NCBI GenBank assembly: GCA_014802335.1
Contig: JAAVCL010000028.1
Location: forward strand, 1 to 64,000
DNA: 64,000 nucleotides
Origin: Bacteroides sp.
GTDB taxonomy: Bacteria > Bacteroidota > Bacteroidia > Bacteroidales > Muribaculaceae
Reading direction: 5' to 3'
Part shown: positions 42,418 to 52,457 of the stretch, piece after piece
Position numbering within the stretch: the first letter of the stretch is position 1
Layout: every line of letters starts with the position of its first letter
Position numbers and translations under genes: made by a program
The notes under the pieces: model-generated
Told to the model about the DNA's origin: nothing
The model's database searches: none
What the model saw: only the letters and a program-made list of their open reading frames with translations

Positions 42418-45060
42418 ATGTGCTTGTGTAATCCGTTACGAAATTTGAAATTTTGGGGTTCGACTTTGTGTGTGCTCTCTATTTTCACTGCCTGTTCTGA
42501 TGAAGACCTTATCGGTAACAGTTCTTCAAGCAATATAAAATTTGAAGTTTCTGTGAGTCAGGATTCTAAAAAGTCAACTCGTTCGAGTGCTTCCGATTAT
42601 AAATCAGTAAATAAATCGTTGACTCTGCAGGGTGGTAGGAGTCCGCTCTATCTGCATCCAAAAACCTTACGGGGCATCGTTACCGGAACTCCTGAAAACG
42701 CCACAAGGTCGGGTCTGATTTCAAATGAAACACTTCAGAATTTTGGTGTATTTGCTTCCTTGAAAGCAGACGAATCTACTTCAATAAGCGGTCTTCACCC
42801 CGATTATATGACTAATGTTGAAGTTAAAAGAGCTGACAATTGGTCGTTGGCCGACGATTATTTATGGCCGGGCAAAGGAGTGCTGCATATTAATTCTTAC
42901 GCTCCTTTCTGTGATTCGCCCTCAAGTGAAGGTATTGTAAAGTTACCGGTTGCTTCTGATACCGGAGAACTTTCATTATCTTATAAGACTCCGGCTGCGG
43001 TTGCTGATCAGATAGATTTGTTGTATTCTAATCCTGTGAATGCAAATTCGTCCCCTTGCGATTTAACGTTTAATCATGCGTTGTCTGCAATTCGATTTGC
43101 TACGGGTGCCGAAATGGTTCCCTGCACAATAAAACAGATTTCTATTTCGGGAGTGGCATCAACCGGAACGTTAAATCTGGAAACCGGCGTTTGGAATGAT
43201 GTTTCCAATGTGTCGTCTTATTCGGTTGACTCATTAATTTCTCTTTCTGCCATGCCGGGGAGTAAATATGTTGCTCCGGATACTTTCATAACTTCAGGAG
43301 ACCAAACTTTTATACTTATACCTCAGACTCTTGGTGCGGACGCTATGATTTCAGTGACTCTTGTCATTGACGGTAAAGAGCAGACTTTAAACACATCTCT
43401 TGAAAATGTGACTTGGAATTCAGGAACAACCACTATTTATCGTCTGTCGGTTAATCCAAAATCAGACGGTTATATTCTTGAGGTAACAGATAATCAGGGA
43501 ACTCCGATTTCTTCAATGGAATCTTCATATACAGGCTCCGATCTTAATTTTCGAATAACAAGTATGTTTGGCCAAGCCGGCGATACGGTTTCTCAGACCA
43601 ATGTTGCATGGAAAGCAGAATTTATTGATGATGACGGTAATGTAATTACTAAACCTCAGTGGATTGCCGATTGGGTTATGAGTGGCTCCGGATCGGTGTC
43701 TTTGACCGGAAAAACTCAAATGCAGGTTCCAACATTCGAGGCCATCAGTGCCGAAAGTGCTGCACTTCGCAATGCGGGAAATATAAATCAATCTTCCGGT
43801 TGCATTCCTTATAACCTTTCTAATTCTTCTGGGCAATCAACTGTTCAGAACACTGCGAATTGTTATATGATTCATGCTCCCGGAAATTATTCCATTCCGT
43901 TGGTATATGGAAATGCCATAAAGGATGGTTCTGCCAACACATCGGCTTATACCGCTTCAACGCGCTCTACAGTACATATACTTAAGAATTTTATTAATCA
44001 TCTGGGTAATGCAATTACCGATCCTTATATTTACAATAATTCTAATTGTGTGCCTTCAGATGCAGTTGTAATTTGGGAAGACAGATTAAACACAGTCAGC
44101 AATGTGAAACTATCGGAAGATAAAAGAAATATTTTATTTGATGTGTCTCCCGATTTTATATGTCAGGGAAATGCGATTGTTGCTGTTCGCGATTCGAACG
44201 GTATCGTGCTTTGGAGCTGGCATTTATGGCTCACTCCTTTCTTGCCCGACAGCGACCCGATATCTATCACTTATAATGGAACAGAACATAAGATTATGTA
44301 TCAGAACCTCGGACAAGTTTCGCAGGGAGACAGAATTAATTTTAAGTCCCAGTCGGTTAAAGTCAGATATACACAGATACCTGACGATGATTCCGAGCCT
44401 CTTTCTTTAGTTCTTACAATAACTCAATCAGGTAAACTTATTGAGCCGGAAGCTTCTTATTGCTACTATCAGTGGGGAAGAAAGGATCCCATGATTTCCT
44501 CTACTTCGGTTTGGTACAATGCTGATTTCCAAGAGATGACGGAAATAATGACAAAAGGTTTCTTAAGTGATAGCACCTCCGGACTTTCAATTCTGGCTGA
44601 TTATATACGCACCCCCGGTTATTTCTGGACCAGTTCGCATACGCAAGAGGTCTTTACCTATTACAATCTCTGGAACATGAATAATTCAAACACCACGGAG
44701 GTAAAAACTGTATATGATCCTTCCCCCGTGGGTTACAGGGTGGCTCGAAATTCAATTGTTGCTCTGCTGAATCAAACTATTTCTTCTGCAACTGATGGTG
44801 CGTATGGAACAGGTGTCAATATTACAAATCCGTCCGGGGGCAGCCCGATTTTCTTCGCAGCCTGTGGCTATCGCTCAAGTGTGAATGGGTTAGTGCAGGG
44901 AATGACCTCCGAAGATAAATTCGGAACAGTTTGGACTTCTCGTTCAACTTCTACTATTGAGGCTTTTGCTCTTAGTATCTCGACAAATCATACAATAGCC
45001 CAAATGGTTAACGATGCCCGACCCATGGGATTTGGTGTGCGTTCATCTAAAGAGCTTTAG
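42418..45060 (+). CDS. Large fimbrillin-family lipoprotein (probable fimbrial tip or adhesin)
   Basis: An 880-residue lipoprotein with signal peptide and lipobox SIFTAC (Cys27 region). An N-terminal fimbrillin-like module (about residues 50-350) repeats the pattern SLADDYLWPGKGVLHINSYAPF and CDLTFNHALSAIRFATGAEM. A long middle region contains a bacterial Ig-like or BACON-like stretch. The C-terminal 200 residues, with CYYQWGRKDPM, YDPSPVGYRVA and FGTVWTSRSTST, resemble FISUMP-type domains seen at the tips of such fibres. The combination suggests a tip subunit. Ligand unknown. Confidence 0.8.
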   Translation: MCLCNPLRNLKFWGSTLCVLSIFTACSDEDLIGNSSSSNIKFEVSVSQDSKKSTRSSASDYKSVNKSLTLQGGRSPLYLHPKTLRGIVTGTPENATRSGLISNETLQNFGVFASLKADESTSISGLHPDYMTNVEVKRADNWSLADDYLWPGKGVLHINSYAPFCDSPSSEGIVKLPVASDTGELSLSYKTPAAVADQIDLLYSNPVNANSSPCDLTFNHALSAIRFATGAEMVPCTIKQISISGVASTGTLNLETGVWNDVSNVSSYSVDSLISLSAMPGSKYVAPDTFITSGDQTFILIPQTLGADAMISVTLVIDGKEQTLNTSLENVTWNSGTTTIYRLSVNPKSDGYILEVTDNQGTPISSMESSYTGSDLNFRITSMFGQAGDTVSQTNVAWKAEFIDDDGNVITKPQWIADWVMSGSGSVSLTGKTQMQVPTFEAISAESAALRNAGNINQSSGCIPYNLSNSSGQSTVQNTANCYMIHAPGNYSIPLVYGNAIKDGSANTSAYTASTRSTVHILKNFINHLGNAITDPYIYNNSNCVPSDAVVIWEDRLNTVSNVKLSEDKRNILFDVSPDFICQGNAIVAVRDSNGIVLWSWHLWLTPFLPDSDPISITYNGTEHKIMYQNLGQVSQGDRINFKSQSVKVRYTQIPDDDSEPLSLVLTITQSGKLIEPEASYCYYQWGRKDPMISSTSVWYNADFQEMTEIMTKGFLSDSTSGLSILADYIRTPGYFWTSSHTQEVFTYYNLWNMNNSNTTEVKTVYDPSPVGYRVARNSIVALLNQTISSATDGAYGTGVNITNPSGGSPIFFAACGYRSSVNGLVQGMTSEDKFGTVWTSRSTSTIEAFALSISTNHTIAQMVNDARPMGFGVRSSKEL

Positions 45061-45122
45061 TGGACGGACTTTTAACTTCAATTTCAGGGAAATGAGGTTT
45101 TGATTCGTACCACAATGTGAAA

Positions 45123-45182
45123 AATAATCGCCGACAATGTATTGACGTAGTGTGTTATGTCAATACATTGTCGGCGATTATT
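45123..45182. terminator. Bidirectional terminator between the fimbrial locus and the clostripain-like gene
   Basis: A perfect 24-bp inverted repeat (45123-45146 with 45159-45182, core CGCCGACAATG) with a 12-nt loop and A/T-rich ends, placed between convergent genes. Confidence 0.9.
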
Positions 45183-45247
45183 CTTTCTTGCGTTCCTAAA
45201 TTGTGGCGTGGTATATACCTCTTTTACCTGTTTGGACACACGCAAAT

Positions 45248-46453
45248 TTAATTCGATTTATAAACCGTCTTGTACCATTCAAGATTTTTATAGTAAGCGG
45301 AATTGTCATCGTTTTCATCAATTAGATAAAACGTGCTTATTCCATGAATTTTGCTTCTATCCCATTCGAAGCCCCGGAAATCTTTCGCGGAGGCATCTTG
45401 ATATAACACCATTTTATCGTATGCCTGCTTAAGCGCCGTTGCCAGCTCCTGACGATTATTATGATTAGCTATTTCGCTATAGTAAGTGAGGAAATCTACT
45501 AATTTAGTAGACATCCGTGAATAATTAACCATATCGGATGAAGAAGGACACGTAAATCCGGTTTTTAATATCTCGCGGGTTGCATTTACAACAGCCGGCA
45601 ATTGTGACATATCAAGAACTGCAACAGTGGCCGGAACACTGTGATCATTATAATTTTTAAAAAACGATTTAGCTGCTCCGATGAAATCGGGTTCTTTTCT
45701 TAACAGATAGGGGAGTACGATATCGTACGACATTCCCTCACTCATCACTTCTGTTGGATAGCCTATGTAATAATTGCATTTATCCCGTAATTCATAAATT
45801 ACCTCTATGCTGCTCATATAGCAACAGTCGAACCAGATTTTATCAAATTTTTTATTGGGGAGAGCCGAACTGAGGTCTTCAATATTCATCCATGAAGTTT
45901 CTGCCGAGCCATTTGGATTTTTAAAACCTGTATATTCTCCTCCGTATGCCTTTTCCGGTCCTCGTTTTGTTGTCTGTACATCCGTGTTATCGTTGCCTTC
46001 CACCCATGCTGTGCCATGGCCCCAAAAAATCATGTCGTATGTGGCCTGGGGATAAAGTGACAATGCATCCTCAACTACTTTTTGAAGTCTGCCGGAATCG
46101 GTAGAGGTAATGTCGCGTGGATAAATATTAACTTCCTTAAACTCATTTTTACCGCCTGATTTCTTTTCAAATTTATATAATCCGGTGTTGTTTAAATCTT
46201 TAGTCTTATATACTAACACTTGGTATTGACTAAGATCTATATTTTGCATCGCCTTGCATATTTCTGTAGAATCACTTTTGAAATCATATTTCAGGCTACT
46301 GTGATTCACTGCATAGACCAATATTACTCGGTCCATATTGCTTTCATCTATAGTTGACTCAGGCTCTGATTTGTCGCATGAAGTCATGAATGGTAGCATG
46401 ATAAGGCCTGCGCCCATAACGAATTGGTGCAATCTGCTGGTTCTGTAATTCAT
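45248..46453 (-). CDS. Clostripain-family (C11) cysteine protease lipoprotein
   Basis: A 401-residue lipoprotein with lipobox PFMTSC (about Cys26). The C11 catalytic dyad is visible: histidine in MIFWGHGTAWV and cysteine in KIWFDCCYMSSIEVIYEL. Clostripain-type enzymes cleave after arginine or lysine. It would act in the periplasm or at the surface. It faces the fimbrial locus across a shared terminator. Since fimbrillins of this type are matured by Arg-specific proteolysis, a processing role is an inference worth testing but not shown. It has no evident promoter match. Confidence 0.86.
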   Translation of the reverse strand: MNYRTSRLHQFVMGAGLIMLPFMTSCDKSEPESTIDESNMDRVILVYAVNHSSLKYDFKSDSTEICKAMQNIDLSQYQVLVYKTKDLNNTGLYKFEKKSGGKNEFKEVNIYPRDITSTDSGRLQKVVEDALSLYPQATYDMIFWGHGTAWVEGNDNTDVQTTKRGPEKAYGGEYTGFKNPNGSAETSWMNIEDLSSALPNKKFDKIWFDCCYMSSIEVIYELRDKCNYYIGYPTEVMSEGMSYDIVLPYLLRKEPDFIGAAKSFFKNYNDHSVPATVAVLDMSQLPAVVNATREILKTGFTCPSSSDMVNYSRMSTKLVDFLTYYSEIANHNNRQELATALKQAYDKMVLYQDASAKDFRGFEWDRSKIHGISTFYLIDENDDNSAYYKNLEWYKTVYKSN

Positions 46454-46601
46454 GATGAAAATTAGGTTATTTATAAGTCTTAGGAGTGTAATTAGAAGTT
46501 AAGGATTTATCCATTAAACTTTTTTTAAGGAATATTATATTATAAACGAATTTTTTTTAAATATATTTTGTAAAGTGCTTAGCCGCTTATTGGATTTTCG
46601 C

Positions 46602-46653
46602 AAAAACAATTTTAAACATTTCTTGGGTTTACGTAAAAAGTTTAAACGACTTC
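46602..46653 (+). repeat. Family A right-end fragment (A3)
   Basis: AAAACAATTTTAAAC, then GGGTTTACGTAAAAAG and TTTAAACGACTTC align with the last 52 nt of copy A2 (57572-57623). The left end and core are missing. It lies between serA and the clostripain-like gene. Confidence 0.65.
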
Positions 46654-46659
46654 AATGCT

Positions 46660-46693
46660 AAAAGGCCCCGATTCAGATTAATCGAAGCCTTTT
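46660..46693 (-). terminator. Terminator after serA
   Basis: AAAAGGC...CGATT and AATCG...GCCTTTT form an imperfect stem with a 6-nt loop and a terminal U run on the minus strand, 18 nt past the serA stop. Confidence 0.7.
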
Positions 46694-46710
46694 AACTTAT
46701 GGAAGGACCA

Positions 46711-47628
46711 TTACTTATTTACTTGATATTTATTCCAGCCATCTTTAAGGTAAGCAACTGTTTGTTCGGCAGCTGCCACTCCGGCATTAAAGTTTGCTTC
46801 TGCAGTTTGAGCTCCCATTTTCTTGGGTGTAAAGAATACTCGAGCTGCAAATTTCTTTTCAAACTCTTCTGCGCTGTCAGGTTTGATATCAGAAACATAT
46901 CTGAGGTCAGGACGTTCTTCAAGAGCTTTTATAAGTCCGGCTTCATCAATCACTTCCTTGCGTGCCGTGTTGATGAGTACGCCTCCTTCCGGCATTTTCA
47001 TAACCAGATCATATCCAATTGAGTTCTTGGTTTCGGGAGTTGCCGGTATGTGAAGCGACACAAATTGATTCTGCGAGAATAATTCTTCAGGAGTGTGAAC
47101 GGGTTTTACACCTTCGCCTTCCATCATGGCATCTGGAACGAATTTGTCGAGTGCTTCGAGCGACATTCCAAAGCCTTTAGCAATACGGGCTACGTTGCGG
47201 CCAACCTGACCGAAAGCATAGATTCCAAGACTTTTGCCTTTCAGCTCACTTCCTGATTTCCCGTTATATTGATTGCGACACATCATAACAACCATTCCGA
47301 ACACCAATTCTGCAACTGCATTAGAGTTTTGGCCCGGAGTGTTCATTACGCAAATGCCATGTTTGGTTGCTGCTGCAAGGTCGATATTGTCATAACCTGC
47401 GCCTGCGCGTACTATAACCTTAAGATTCGGAGCGGCTTCCATCACAGCTTCGTCTATCTTATCGCTGCGTACAATGAGTCCGTTTGCATTTTTTACTCCT
47501 TCAAGCAAATCAGCGCGTGTGCCCATTTCAATAACTTCAAGCTCATTGCCCGATGCATTTATCACGTTCTCAATGGCTTTTACGGCTGCCGGTGCAAATG
47601 GCTTTTCTGTAAAAACAAGAATTTTCAT
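46711..47628 (-). CDS. serA: D-3-phosphoglycerate dehydrogenase
   Basis: A 305-residue short-form dehydrogenase that starts serine synthesis by oxidising 3-phosphoglycerate. AGAGYDNIDLAAA and NTPGQNSNAVAELVFGMV are 2-hydroxyacid dehydrogenase motifs, GIYAFGQVGRNVARIA is the NAD-binding glycine motif, and NTARKEVIDEAGL follows. The usual GGxT near the end is KKMGAQT here. There is no ACT regulatory domain, so serine feedback of the E. coli type is not expected. It lies 15 nt after serC, forming a pathway pair. Confidence 0.9.
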   Translation of the reverse strand: MKILVFTEKPFAPAAVKAIENVINASGNELEVIEMGTRADLLEGVKNANGLIVRSDKIDEAVMEAAPNLKVIVRAGAGYDNIDLAAATKHGICVMNTPGQNSNAVAELVFGMVVMMCRNQYNGKSGSELKGKSLGIYAFGQVGRNVARIAKGFGMSLEALDKFVPDAMMEGEGVKPVHTPEELFSQNQFVSLHIPATPETKNSIGYDLVMKMPEGGVLINTARKEVIDEAGLIKALEERPDLRYVSDIKPDSAEEFEKKFAARVFFTPKKMGAQTAEANFNAGVAAAEQTVAYLKDGWNKYQVNK

Positions 47629-47643
47629 AGGAGTTCCCCAATT

Positions 47644-48711
47644 TTAGTGTTTTGCTTCAAATTCTTTCATTACTGCCACGAGTGCCTCTACGCTCTCTTT
47701 GGGAAGGGCATTGTAGAGTGATGCACGGAAACCGCCTACTGAACGGTGACCCTTGATTCCAACCATTCCTTTTGAAGTGGCGAATTCCATGAAATCTTTC
47801 TCCAATTCTGCATAGTCAGGATTCATAACGAAGCATACATTCATAATTGAACGGTCTTCTTCGGCTACTGTGCCACGGAACAGCTTGTTGCGATCTATTT
47901 CATCGTAAAGGATAGCTGCCTTTTCAACGTCGCGACGTTCCATCTCTTTTACACCGCCCTGTTCTTTATAATAACGGAGTGTCATTAATGCTGAATAGAT
48001 GGGAAGAACCGGGGGAGTATTGAACATTGAACCTTTCTTGATATGCGTACGATAATCGAGCATTGTCGGTATTTCACGATGAACTTTACCGAGTGCGTCT
48101 TCTTTGATGATTACAATTGTTACGCCCGAAGGAGCAAGATTCTTTTGTGCACCTGCATAGATGCAGTCATATTTCGAGCAGTCAAATTCACGTGAGAAAA
48201 TATCTGACGACATGTCGCATACCATCGGAATCGGGCTGTCTAAATCTCTGCGGATTTCAGTTCCATAGATGGTATTGTTGCTGGTATAGTGGAAATAATC
48301 AGCGTCTGTCGGTATTACGAAATTCTTCGGGATATAGTTGAATTTTGTGTCTTCTGAAGAGGCAACAACATCAACTTCTCCAAATATTTTTGCTTCCTTG
48401 ATAGCATTGGTTGCCCATGTGCCTGTGTTCAGATAAGCAGCCTTTTTGTTAAGAAGATTGAAGGGAACCATGCAGAACTGAAGACTTGCACCACCTCCGA
48501 GGAACAATACGTGATAGCCTTCGGGAATATTGAGAAGTTCTTTTGTCAGATCCACTGCTTCATCAACTACAGCCTGGAATTGCTTGCTGCGATGTGAAAT
48601 TTCAAGAATTGAAAGACCCATGTCTGCAAAGTCAATTACAGCTTCTGCAGTTTTTTTGATGGTGTAAGGACTCAGGATACTTGGTCCTGCATAAAAATTG
48701 TGTTTCTTCAT
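47644..48711 (-). CDS. serC: Phosphoserine aminotransferase
   Basis: A 355-residue PLP enzyme for the second step of serine synthesis, and possibly of pyridoxine synthesis. The first residues [14 protein letters not shown] and the HRSKQF segment are SerC signatures. The Schiff-base lysine is K190 in [14 protein letters not shown], and [10 protein letters not shown] lies just before it. The C-terminal [17 protein letters not shown] completes the active site. It has its own promoter and is followed by serA. Confidence 0.95.
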   Translation of the reverse strand: MKKHNFYAGPSILSPYTIKKTAEAVIDFADMGLSILEISHRSKQFQAVVDEAVDLTKELLNIPEGYHVLFLGGGASLQFCMVPFNLLNKKAAYLNTGTWATNAIKEAKIFGEVDVVASSEDTKFNYIPKNFVIPTDADYFHYTSNNTIYGTEIRRDLDSPIPMVCDMSSDIFSREFDCSKYDCIYAGAQKNLAPSGVTIVIIKEDALGKVHREIPTMLDYRTHIKKGSMFNTPPVLPIYSALMTLRYYKEQGGVKEMERRDVEKAAILYDEIDRNKLFRGTVAEEDRSIMNVCFVMNPDYAELEKDFMEFATSKGMVGIKGHRSVGGFRASLYNALPKESVEALVAVMKEFEAKH

Positions 48712-48803
48712 GATCTGTTTAGATTATGTTATTATAGGTTTTGACTTTTTGGATGCCCATTCAGCTATTCTTCTCATCATAGCCTCTCGTTTATAGGCAC
48801 ACG

Positions 48804-48834
48804 CAAAGATAAGTATTTAGAATCATTTCTGCAA
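48804..48834 (-). promoter_or_regulatory. Promoter of serC-serA
   Basis: On the minus strand TATCTTTG (48811-48804) is a perfect TAnnTTTG, with TTG (48834-48832) 20 nt upstream. It lies immediately after the terminator of the preceding unit. Confidence 0.65.
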
Positions 48835-48847
48835 TTATTTTAATAAT

Positions 48848-48883
48848 AAAAAAACGCCGCGCCTTTCGGGCTCAGCGTTTTTC
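48848..48883 (-). terminator. Terminator after the MFS transporter gene
   Basis: On the minus strand AAAAACGCTGAGCC, a GAAA loop and GGCGCGGCGTTTTTTTT form a stem with a small internal mismatch and a run of eight U. Confidence 0.88.
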
Positions 48884-48949
48884 TTTCACTTTTATATGAG
48901 TATGCATGTCCGCATACTACATTTTATTTGTTCAGGTATGTTTCCCTAA

Positions 48950-50578
48950 TTATAAGTCTTCTCCTATCACAGGATTTTCTTGGGGAGCTTCATTGCCTTT
49001 GCCTTCCTTAATGAAGAACACGCATACGGAGCCTATCACAAGTGAAACTGCGGCTACTGCCATCATCAGATATTCTGGTGCTATGCTTCCCGGGGTGGAG
49101 AGCATGGTAAGAATCCAACCGCCTGCCAATGCTGCAACAATCTGGGGTACGCATATCGTGCAGTTGAACAATCCGAGATAAGCACCAATATTGCCACCCT
49201 TAAGTGAGTTGGTAAGAATGGTAAACGGCCATGCAAGCATTGCTGCCCATGCACATCCAATCAGTGCGAACGCTACGAAGAGCACGTATTGGTTGGTCAT
49301 GAACGCTGTCATAAAGAAGCCGGCTGCTCCTAAAAGCAAACTTAATGTGTAGCTGAATTTACGGCTGCGGAAACGCGGAAGCACAACTGCCCATAACACT
49401 GATCCAAGTGCTTGGATGGCATAAAGTACGCCTACCCAGTTGCCCGCTTCATTATATTGTGATGAAGTGGCGTCAAGAACTGTGCGGCTCATGAATTTAC
49501 ATTCTTTCGGATTTTCAATCTTCACACTTCCGTTCGCGCTGATGTCAAGGGTTCCGTCTGCACGTTTTTCCACAATGTCGGCAAGTGTAAGAGTGAAAGG
49601 TTCAGTTTGTCCTTCAAGCCATGATGCATCTTTGCTGCCGTGGTCAACCAATATCACTGAATCGTTGGCAATAAGATATTTAGCTGTATAATTTTTTGAT
49701 TCGTATGTCACGCCGGGGCATGTTTCCGTGATAGGTGTTTTGAACGCATTGTAAGCCACTGTGTTTGTGGCGTAGGTCCATAAGAAAAGAAATGCGAACC
49801 AGCAGAAGAATTGCACAACGCCAACAGTCCAGAATGTGCTGGGTGCGTTTTTAAGAAGGCTTATCACATTGGTTTTCTCTTTCTTAGTCTCCTTGGGTGC
49901 TTCGCTTACACCATTATACTCATTATATAGATGTGGAGGCCACTCCTTAATTTTAACAAGAGAATATACTACGCAAAGCAATAGGATAAGCGCACCTATA
50001 TAGAATGACCAGATCACAGTGTCGGGAACAACTCCTGCAGGTGCAGTATTCTTGATGCCTAACCACATAAACAGAATTGGGAAAATATAACCAACTACCG
50101 ATCCGGCGTTGCAAAGGAACGACTGGATAGAGTAGGCGAGTCCCTTCTGTTTTTCATTCACCATGTCTCCGACAAGCATCTTGAAGGGCTGCATTGCCAT
50201 ATTGATGGATGTGTCGAGCATCATCAGTGAGATCAGACCAAATAAGATGGCACTTGAAACGGTAAAGTGGAAACTACCTGCATTAGGCAATAAGCACATC
50301 ACCACAACAGCAATTAATGCACCCACTATCAGGTAAGGCAAACGACGACCAAAACGATTCCACGTTTTGTCGCTCATCATTCCGACAATCGGCTGTACAA
50401 TCAGACCCATCAGCGGTGGAAGAATCCAGAAATAACTTAAATCGTGGGGGTCAGCACCAATCGTGGTGAAGATTCGCGACACGTTCGCACTTTGCAACGC
50501 ATACGCAATTTGAACCCCAAAGAAGCCGAACGATAAGTTCCAAAGCTTCCAAAAACTTAAATCAGGTTTAGTTTTCAT
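48950..50578 (-). CDS. MFS transporter, SLC45/sugar-cation symporter-like
   Basis: A 542-residue inner-membrane transporter with about 12 helices. The start SFWKLWNLSFGFFGVQIAYALQ and the loop DKTWNRFGRRLPYLIVG (the DxxxxRxGRR motif between helices 2 and 3) fit the SLC45/GPH-like sugar transporters common in Bacteroidales. An extra hydrophilic insert of about 95 residues follows helix 7 (ETCPGVTYESKNYTAKYL to FMSRTVLDATS). Disaccharide uptake is likely by family, but the substrate is not evident. It lies 22 nt downstream of nfo, with its own terminator. Confidence 0.86.
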   Translation of the reverse strand: MKTKPDLSFWKLWNLSFGFFGVQIAYALQSANVSRIFTTIGADPHDLSYFWILPPLMGLIVQPIVGMMSDKTWNRFGRRLPYLIVGALIAVVVMCLLPNAGSFHFTVSSAILFGLISLMMLDTSINMAMQPFKMLVGDMVNEKQKGLAYSIQSFLCNAGSVVGYIFPILFMWLGIKNTAPAGVVPDTVIWSFYIGALILLLCVVYSLVKIKEWPPHLYNEYNGVSEAPKETKKEKTNVISLLKNAPSTFWTVGVVQFFCWFAFLFLWTYATNTVAYNAFKTPITETCPGVTYESKNYTAKYLIANDSVILVDHGSKDASWLEGQTEPFTLTLADIVEKRADGTLDISANGSVKIENPKECKFMSRTVLDATSSQYNEAGNWVGVLYAIQALGSVLWAVVLPRFRSRKFSYTLSLLLGAAGFFMTAFMTNQYVLFVAFALIGCAWAAMLAWPFTILTNSLKGGNIGAYLGLFNCTICVPQIVAALAGGWILTMLSTPGSIAPEYLMMAVAAVSLVIGSVCVFFIKEGKGNEAPQENPVIGEDL

Positions 50579-50600
50579 GAATTATTTGGGTATATAGATT

Positions 50601-51452
50601 TTATTTTATCTGTGAGTATAGCCAGCTTATTTCTGATGCCCAGTTCTCAGGGTCGGGCGTCTCTAAGATAAGGGGCATGTTGTCGAAACGTGGATCATTT
50701 ACAAGACGTATGAAAAATTCTTCACCAAGTGATCCCTTGCCTATCAATTCATGGCGGTCAATACGTGAGCCTAAATCTCGTTTATTATCGTTCAAGTGGA
50801 GAGCTTTCAGATAGGAACGGCCTATTATCGAATCGAATTCTTCCCATGTTTTTTTATAACCTTCTTCCGATTTGAGATCATAACCGGCCGAATGGCTATG
50901 GCATGTGTCAACGCAAACTCCCACGCGGGTCTTGTCTTCAACGCCCTCTATGATTCGTGCAAGATGTTCGAATCGCCAACCAAGATTACTTCCCTGCCCG
51001 GCTGTGGATTCAAGTACTGCAGTGACGCCACTGGTCTGGTCAAGTGTTATATTTATACTTTCTGCTATTCTGTCAAGACATTCTTCTTCACTGAGTTCAT
51101 TCAGATGACTTCCCGGATGAAAATTAAGCATGGTTAATCCTAATGCCTCGCAGCGTTGCATCTCTTCAAGAAAAGACTTCCGCGACATGGCAAGTTTGGC
51201 CTTATCCGGACTTCCAAGATTAATCAGAAAATTATCATGTGGTAATATTTGTGACGCTGTAAACCCGTTTGCTTCACATCTTTCTTTAAACTGTTCAGCT
51301 GTTTCCTTACTGATAGGTTTCGAACTCCAGCGGTTGCTGAAACCCGTGAAAAGTGCAAATGCTTTAGCTCCGATGGCTGCGGCTGCAAGGGGAGTGTTTT
51401 GCACTCCTCCGCTCGCGCTTACATGGGCCCCTATGTATTTTTTTCCGTTCAT
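50601..51452 (-). CDS. nfo: Endonuclease IV (AP endonuclease)
   Basis: A 283-residue TIM-barrel nuclease that cuts DNA at abasic sites in base-excision repair. Zinc-binding motifs run in order: GAHVSASGG, NFHPGSH, LESTAGQGSNLG, VCVDTCHSHSAGYD, LHLNDNK and LILETPDP. All metal ligands appear present and length is typical. It precedes the MFS gene by 22 nt. On the minus strand TAATTTTG (51484-51477) upstream could be its -7 element, though no -33 is clear. Confidence 0.94.
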   Translation of the reverse strand: MNGKKYIGAHVSASGGVQNTPLAAAAIGAKAFALFTGFSNRWSSKPISKETAEQFKERCEANGFTASQILPHDNFLINLGSPDKAKLAMSRKSFLEEMQRCEALGLTMLNFHPGSHLNELSEEECLDRIAESINITLDQTSGVTAVLESTAGQGSNLGWRFEHLARIIEGVEDKTRVGVCVDTCHSHSAGYDLKSEEGYKKTWEEFDSIIGRSYLKALHLNDNKRDLGSRIDRHELIGKGSLGEEFFIRLVNDPRFDNMPLILETPDPENWASEISWLYSQIK

Positions 51453-51685
51453 CTATTCTTTTATGCGAATTATCTTCAAAATTACCACTATTTTTTTAAT
51501 TATTTAGAGATTCCGTTAAAATTTTTATTACTTTTTATTATCTTCGTCTTTAAATTGATGTTATTGTAGCCCACATAAGCTCATTTGCCCTTTTCAAAGC
51601 TATAGTTTCATTCGTAGTTGTACGAGTTTAAAATCAAGAGAAAGTGTATGATGAGATAAGCGTTGGGTCAGCATTTTTTAGTGTT

Positions 51686-52435
51686 ATGGAAATATCAAAA
51701 GCAAAACTCTCTGTTTATTCGTCTTTGAATAACGTAAAAATGAGACGCAAATATGGTCTTTTCTCTGTTGAAGGAGAAAAATCAATTATTGATTTGGTAG
51801 ATAAATTTCAGCCCGAGGCAATCATTAGAGTCAATGATTATAAAATCCCCGATATAATTGCTGATATAAGTAAGGTTTATGAAGTTTCAGATTCTCAGAT
51901 GAAACAACTGTCTAATTTCACAACTCCCTCACAGGTGATGGCTATTTTTAAAACGCCGGCCTGCGAAGACACCGTTGACTTGGACGAAAATGAACTTTAC
52001 GTTGCCTTGGATGGAATTCAGGATCCCGGGAATCTCGGTACAATCATTCGTACATGTCATTGGTTTGGAATCAGGAGGATTTTTGCTTCTAAAAACACAG
52101 TAGACTTATACAATCCGAAAACCGTGCAAGCAACGATGGGTTCACTTGGAAAAGTTAGAGTCACATATTGCGACTTGGAAGAATTATTTAATTCTTTCTC
52201 AAGTATGCCCGTTTATGGAATGTTACTTGACGGCAGGAATATTTTTGAAGCCCCGCTTCAAAAGCGAGGCTTCATATTGTTGGGAAATGAGGGGAGTGGT
52301 ATCTCTTCTGAATTAAGATCTAAGATTAGCCACCCGCTGCTCATCCCGCCGGGCAATTCAGATCATAGTGAATCGTTGAATGTAGCCATAGCCGGGGCTA
52401 TAACAATTTCTTGTTTTGCCCGATTGAAATATTAA
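51686..52435 (+). CDS. SpoU/TrmH family RNA 2'-O-methyltransferase
   Basis: A 249-residue SPOUT methyltransferase using S-adenosylmethionine. The N-terminal substrate-binding domain (about residues 1-90) includes MRRKYGLFSVEGEKSI. The SPOUT domain has ALDGIQDPGNLGTIIRTCHWFG (motif 1), GFILLGNEGSGIS (motif 2) and IPPGNSDHSESLNVAIAGAI (motif 3, trefoil knot). It probably modifies rRNA or tRNA, but the site is not readable. I chose ATG 51686, because a GTG at 51644 would add 14 residues without family support. It is a single-gene unit. Confidence 0.9.
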   Translation: MEISKAKLSVYSSLNNVKMRRKYGLFSVEGEKSIIDLVDKFQPEAIIRVNDYKIPDIIADISKVYEVSDSQMKQLSNFTTPSQVMAIFKTPACEDTVDLDENELYVALDGIQDPGNLGTIIRTCHWFGIRRIFASKNTVDLYNPKTVQATMGSLGKVRVTYCDLEELFNSFSSMPVYGMLLDGRNIFEAPLQKRGFILLGNEGSGISSELRSKISHPLLIPPGNSDHSESLNVAIAGAITISCFARLKY

Positions 52436-52457
52436 GGCTACCTCCACTAAAGCAGAA

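Noticed and set aside
45157..45432. Plus-strand ORF at the end of the fimbrial locus
   Set aside because: It runs through the bidirectional terminator and antisense to the protease gene's C-terminus, without a plausible start or motif.
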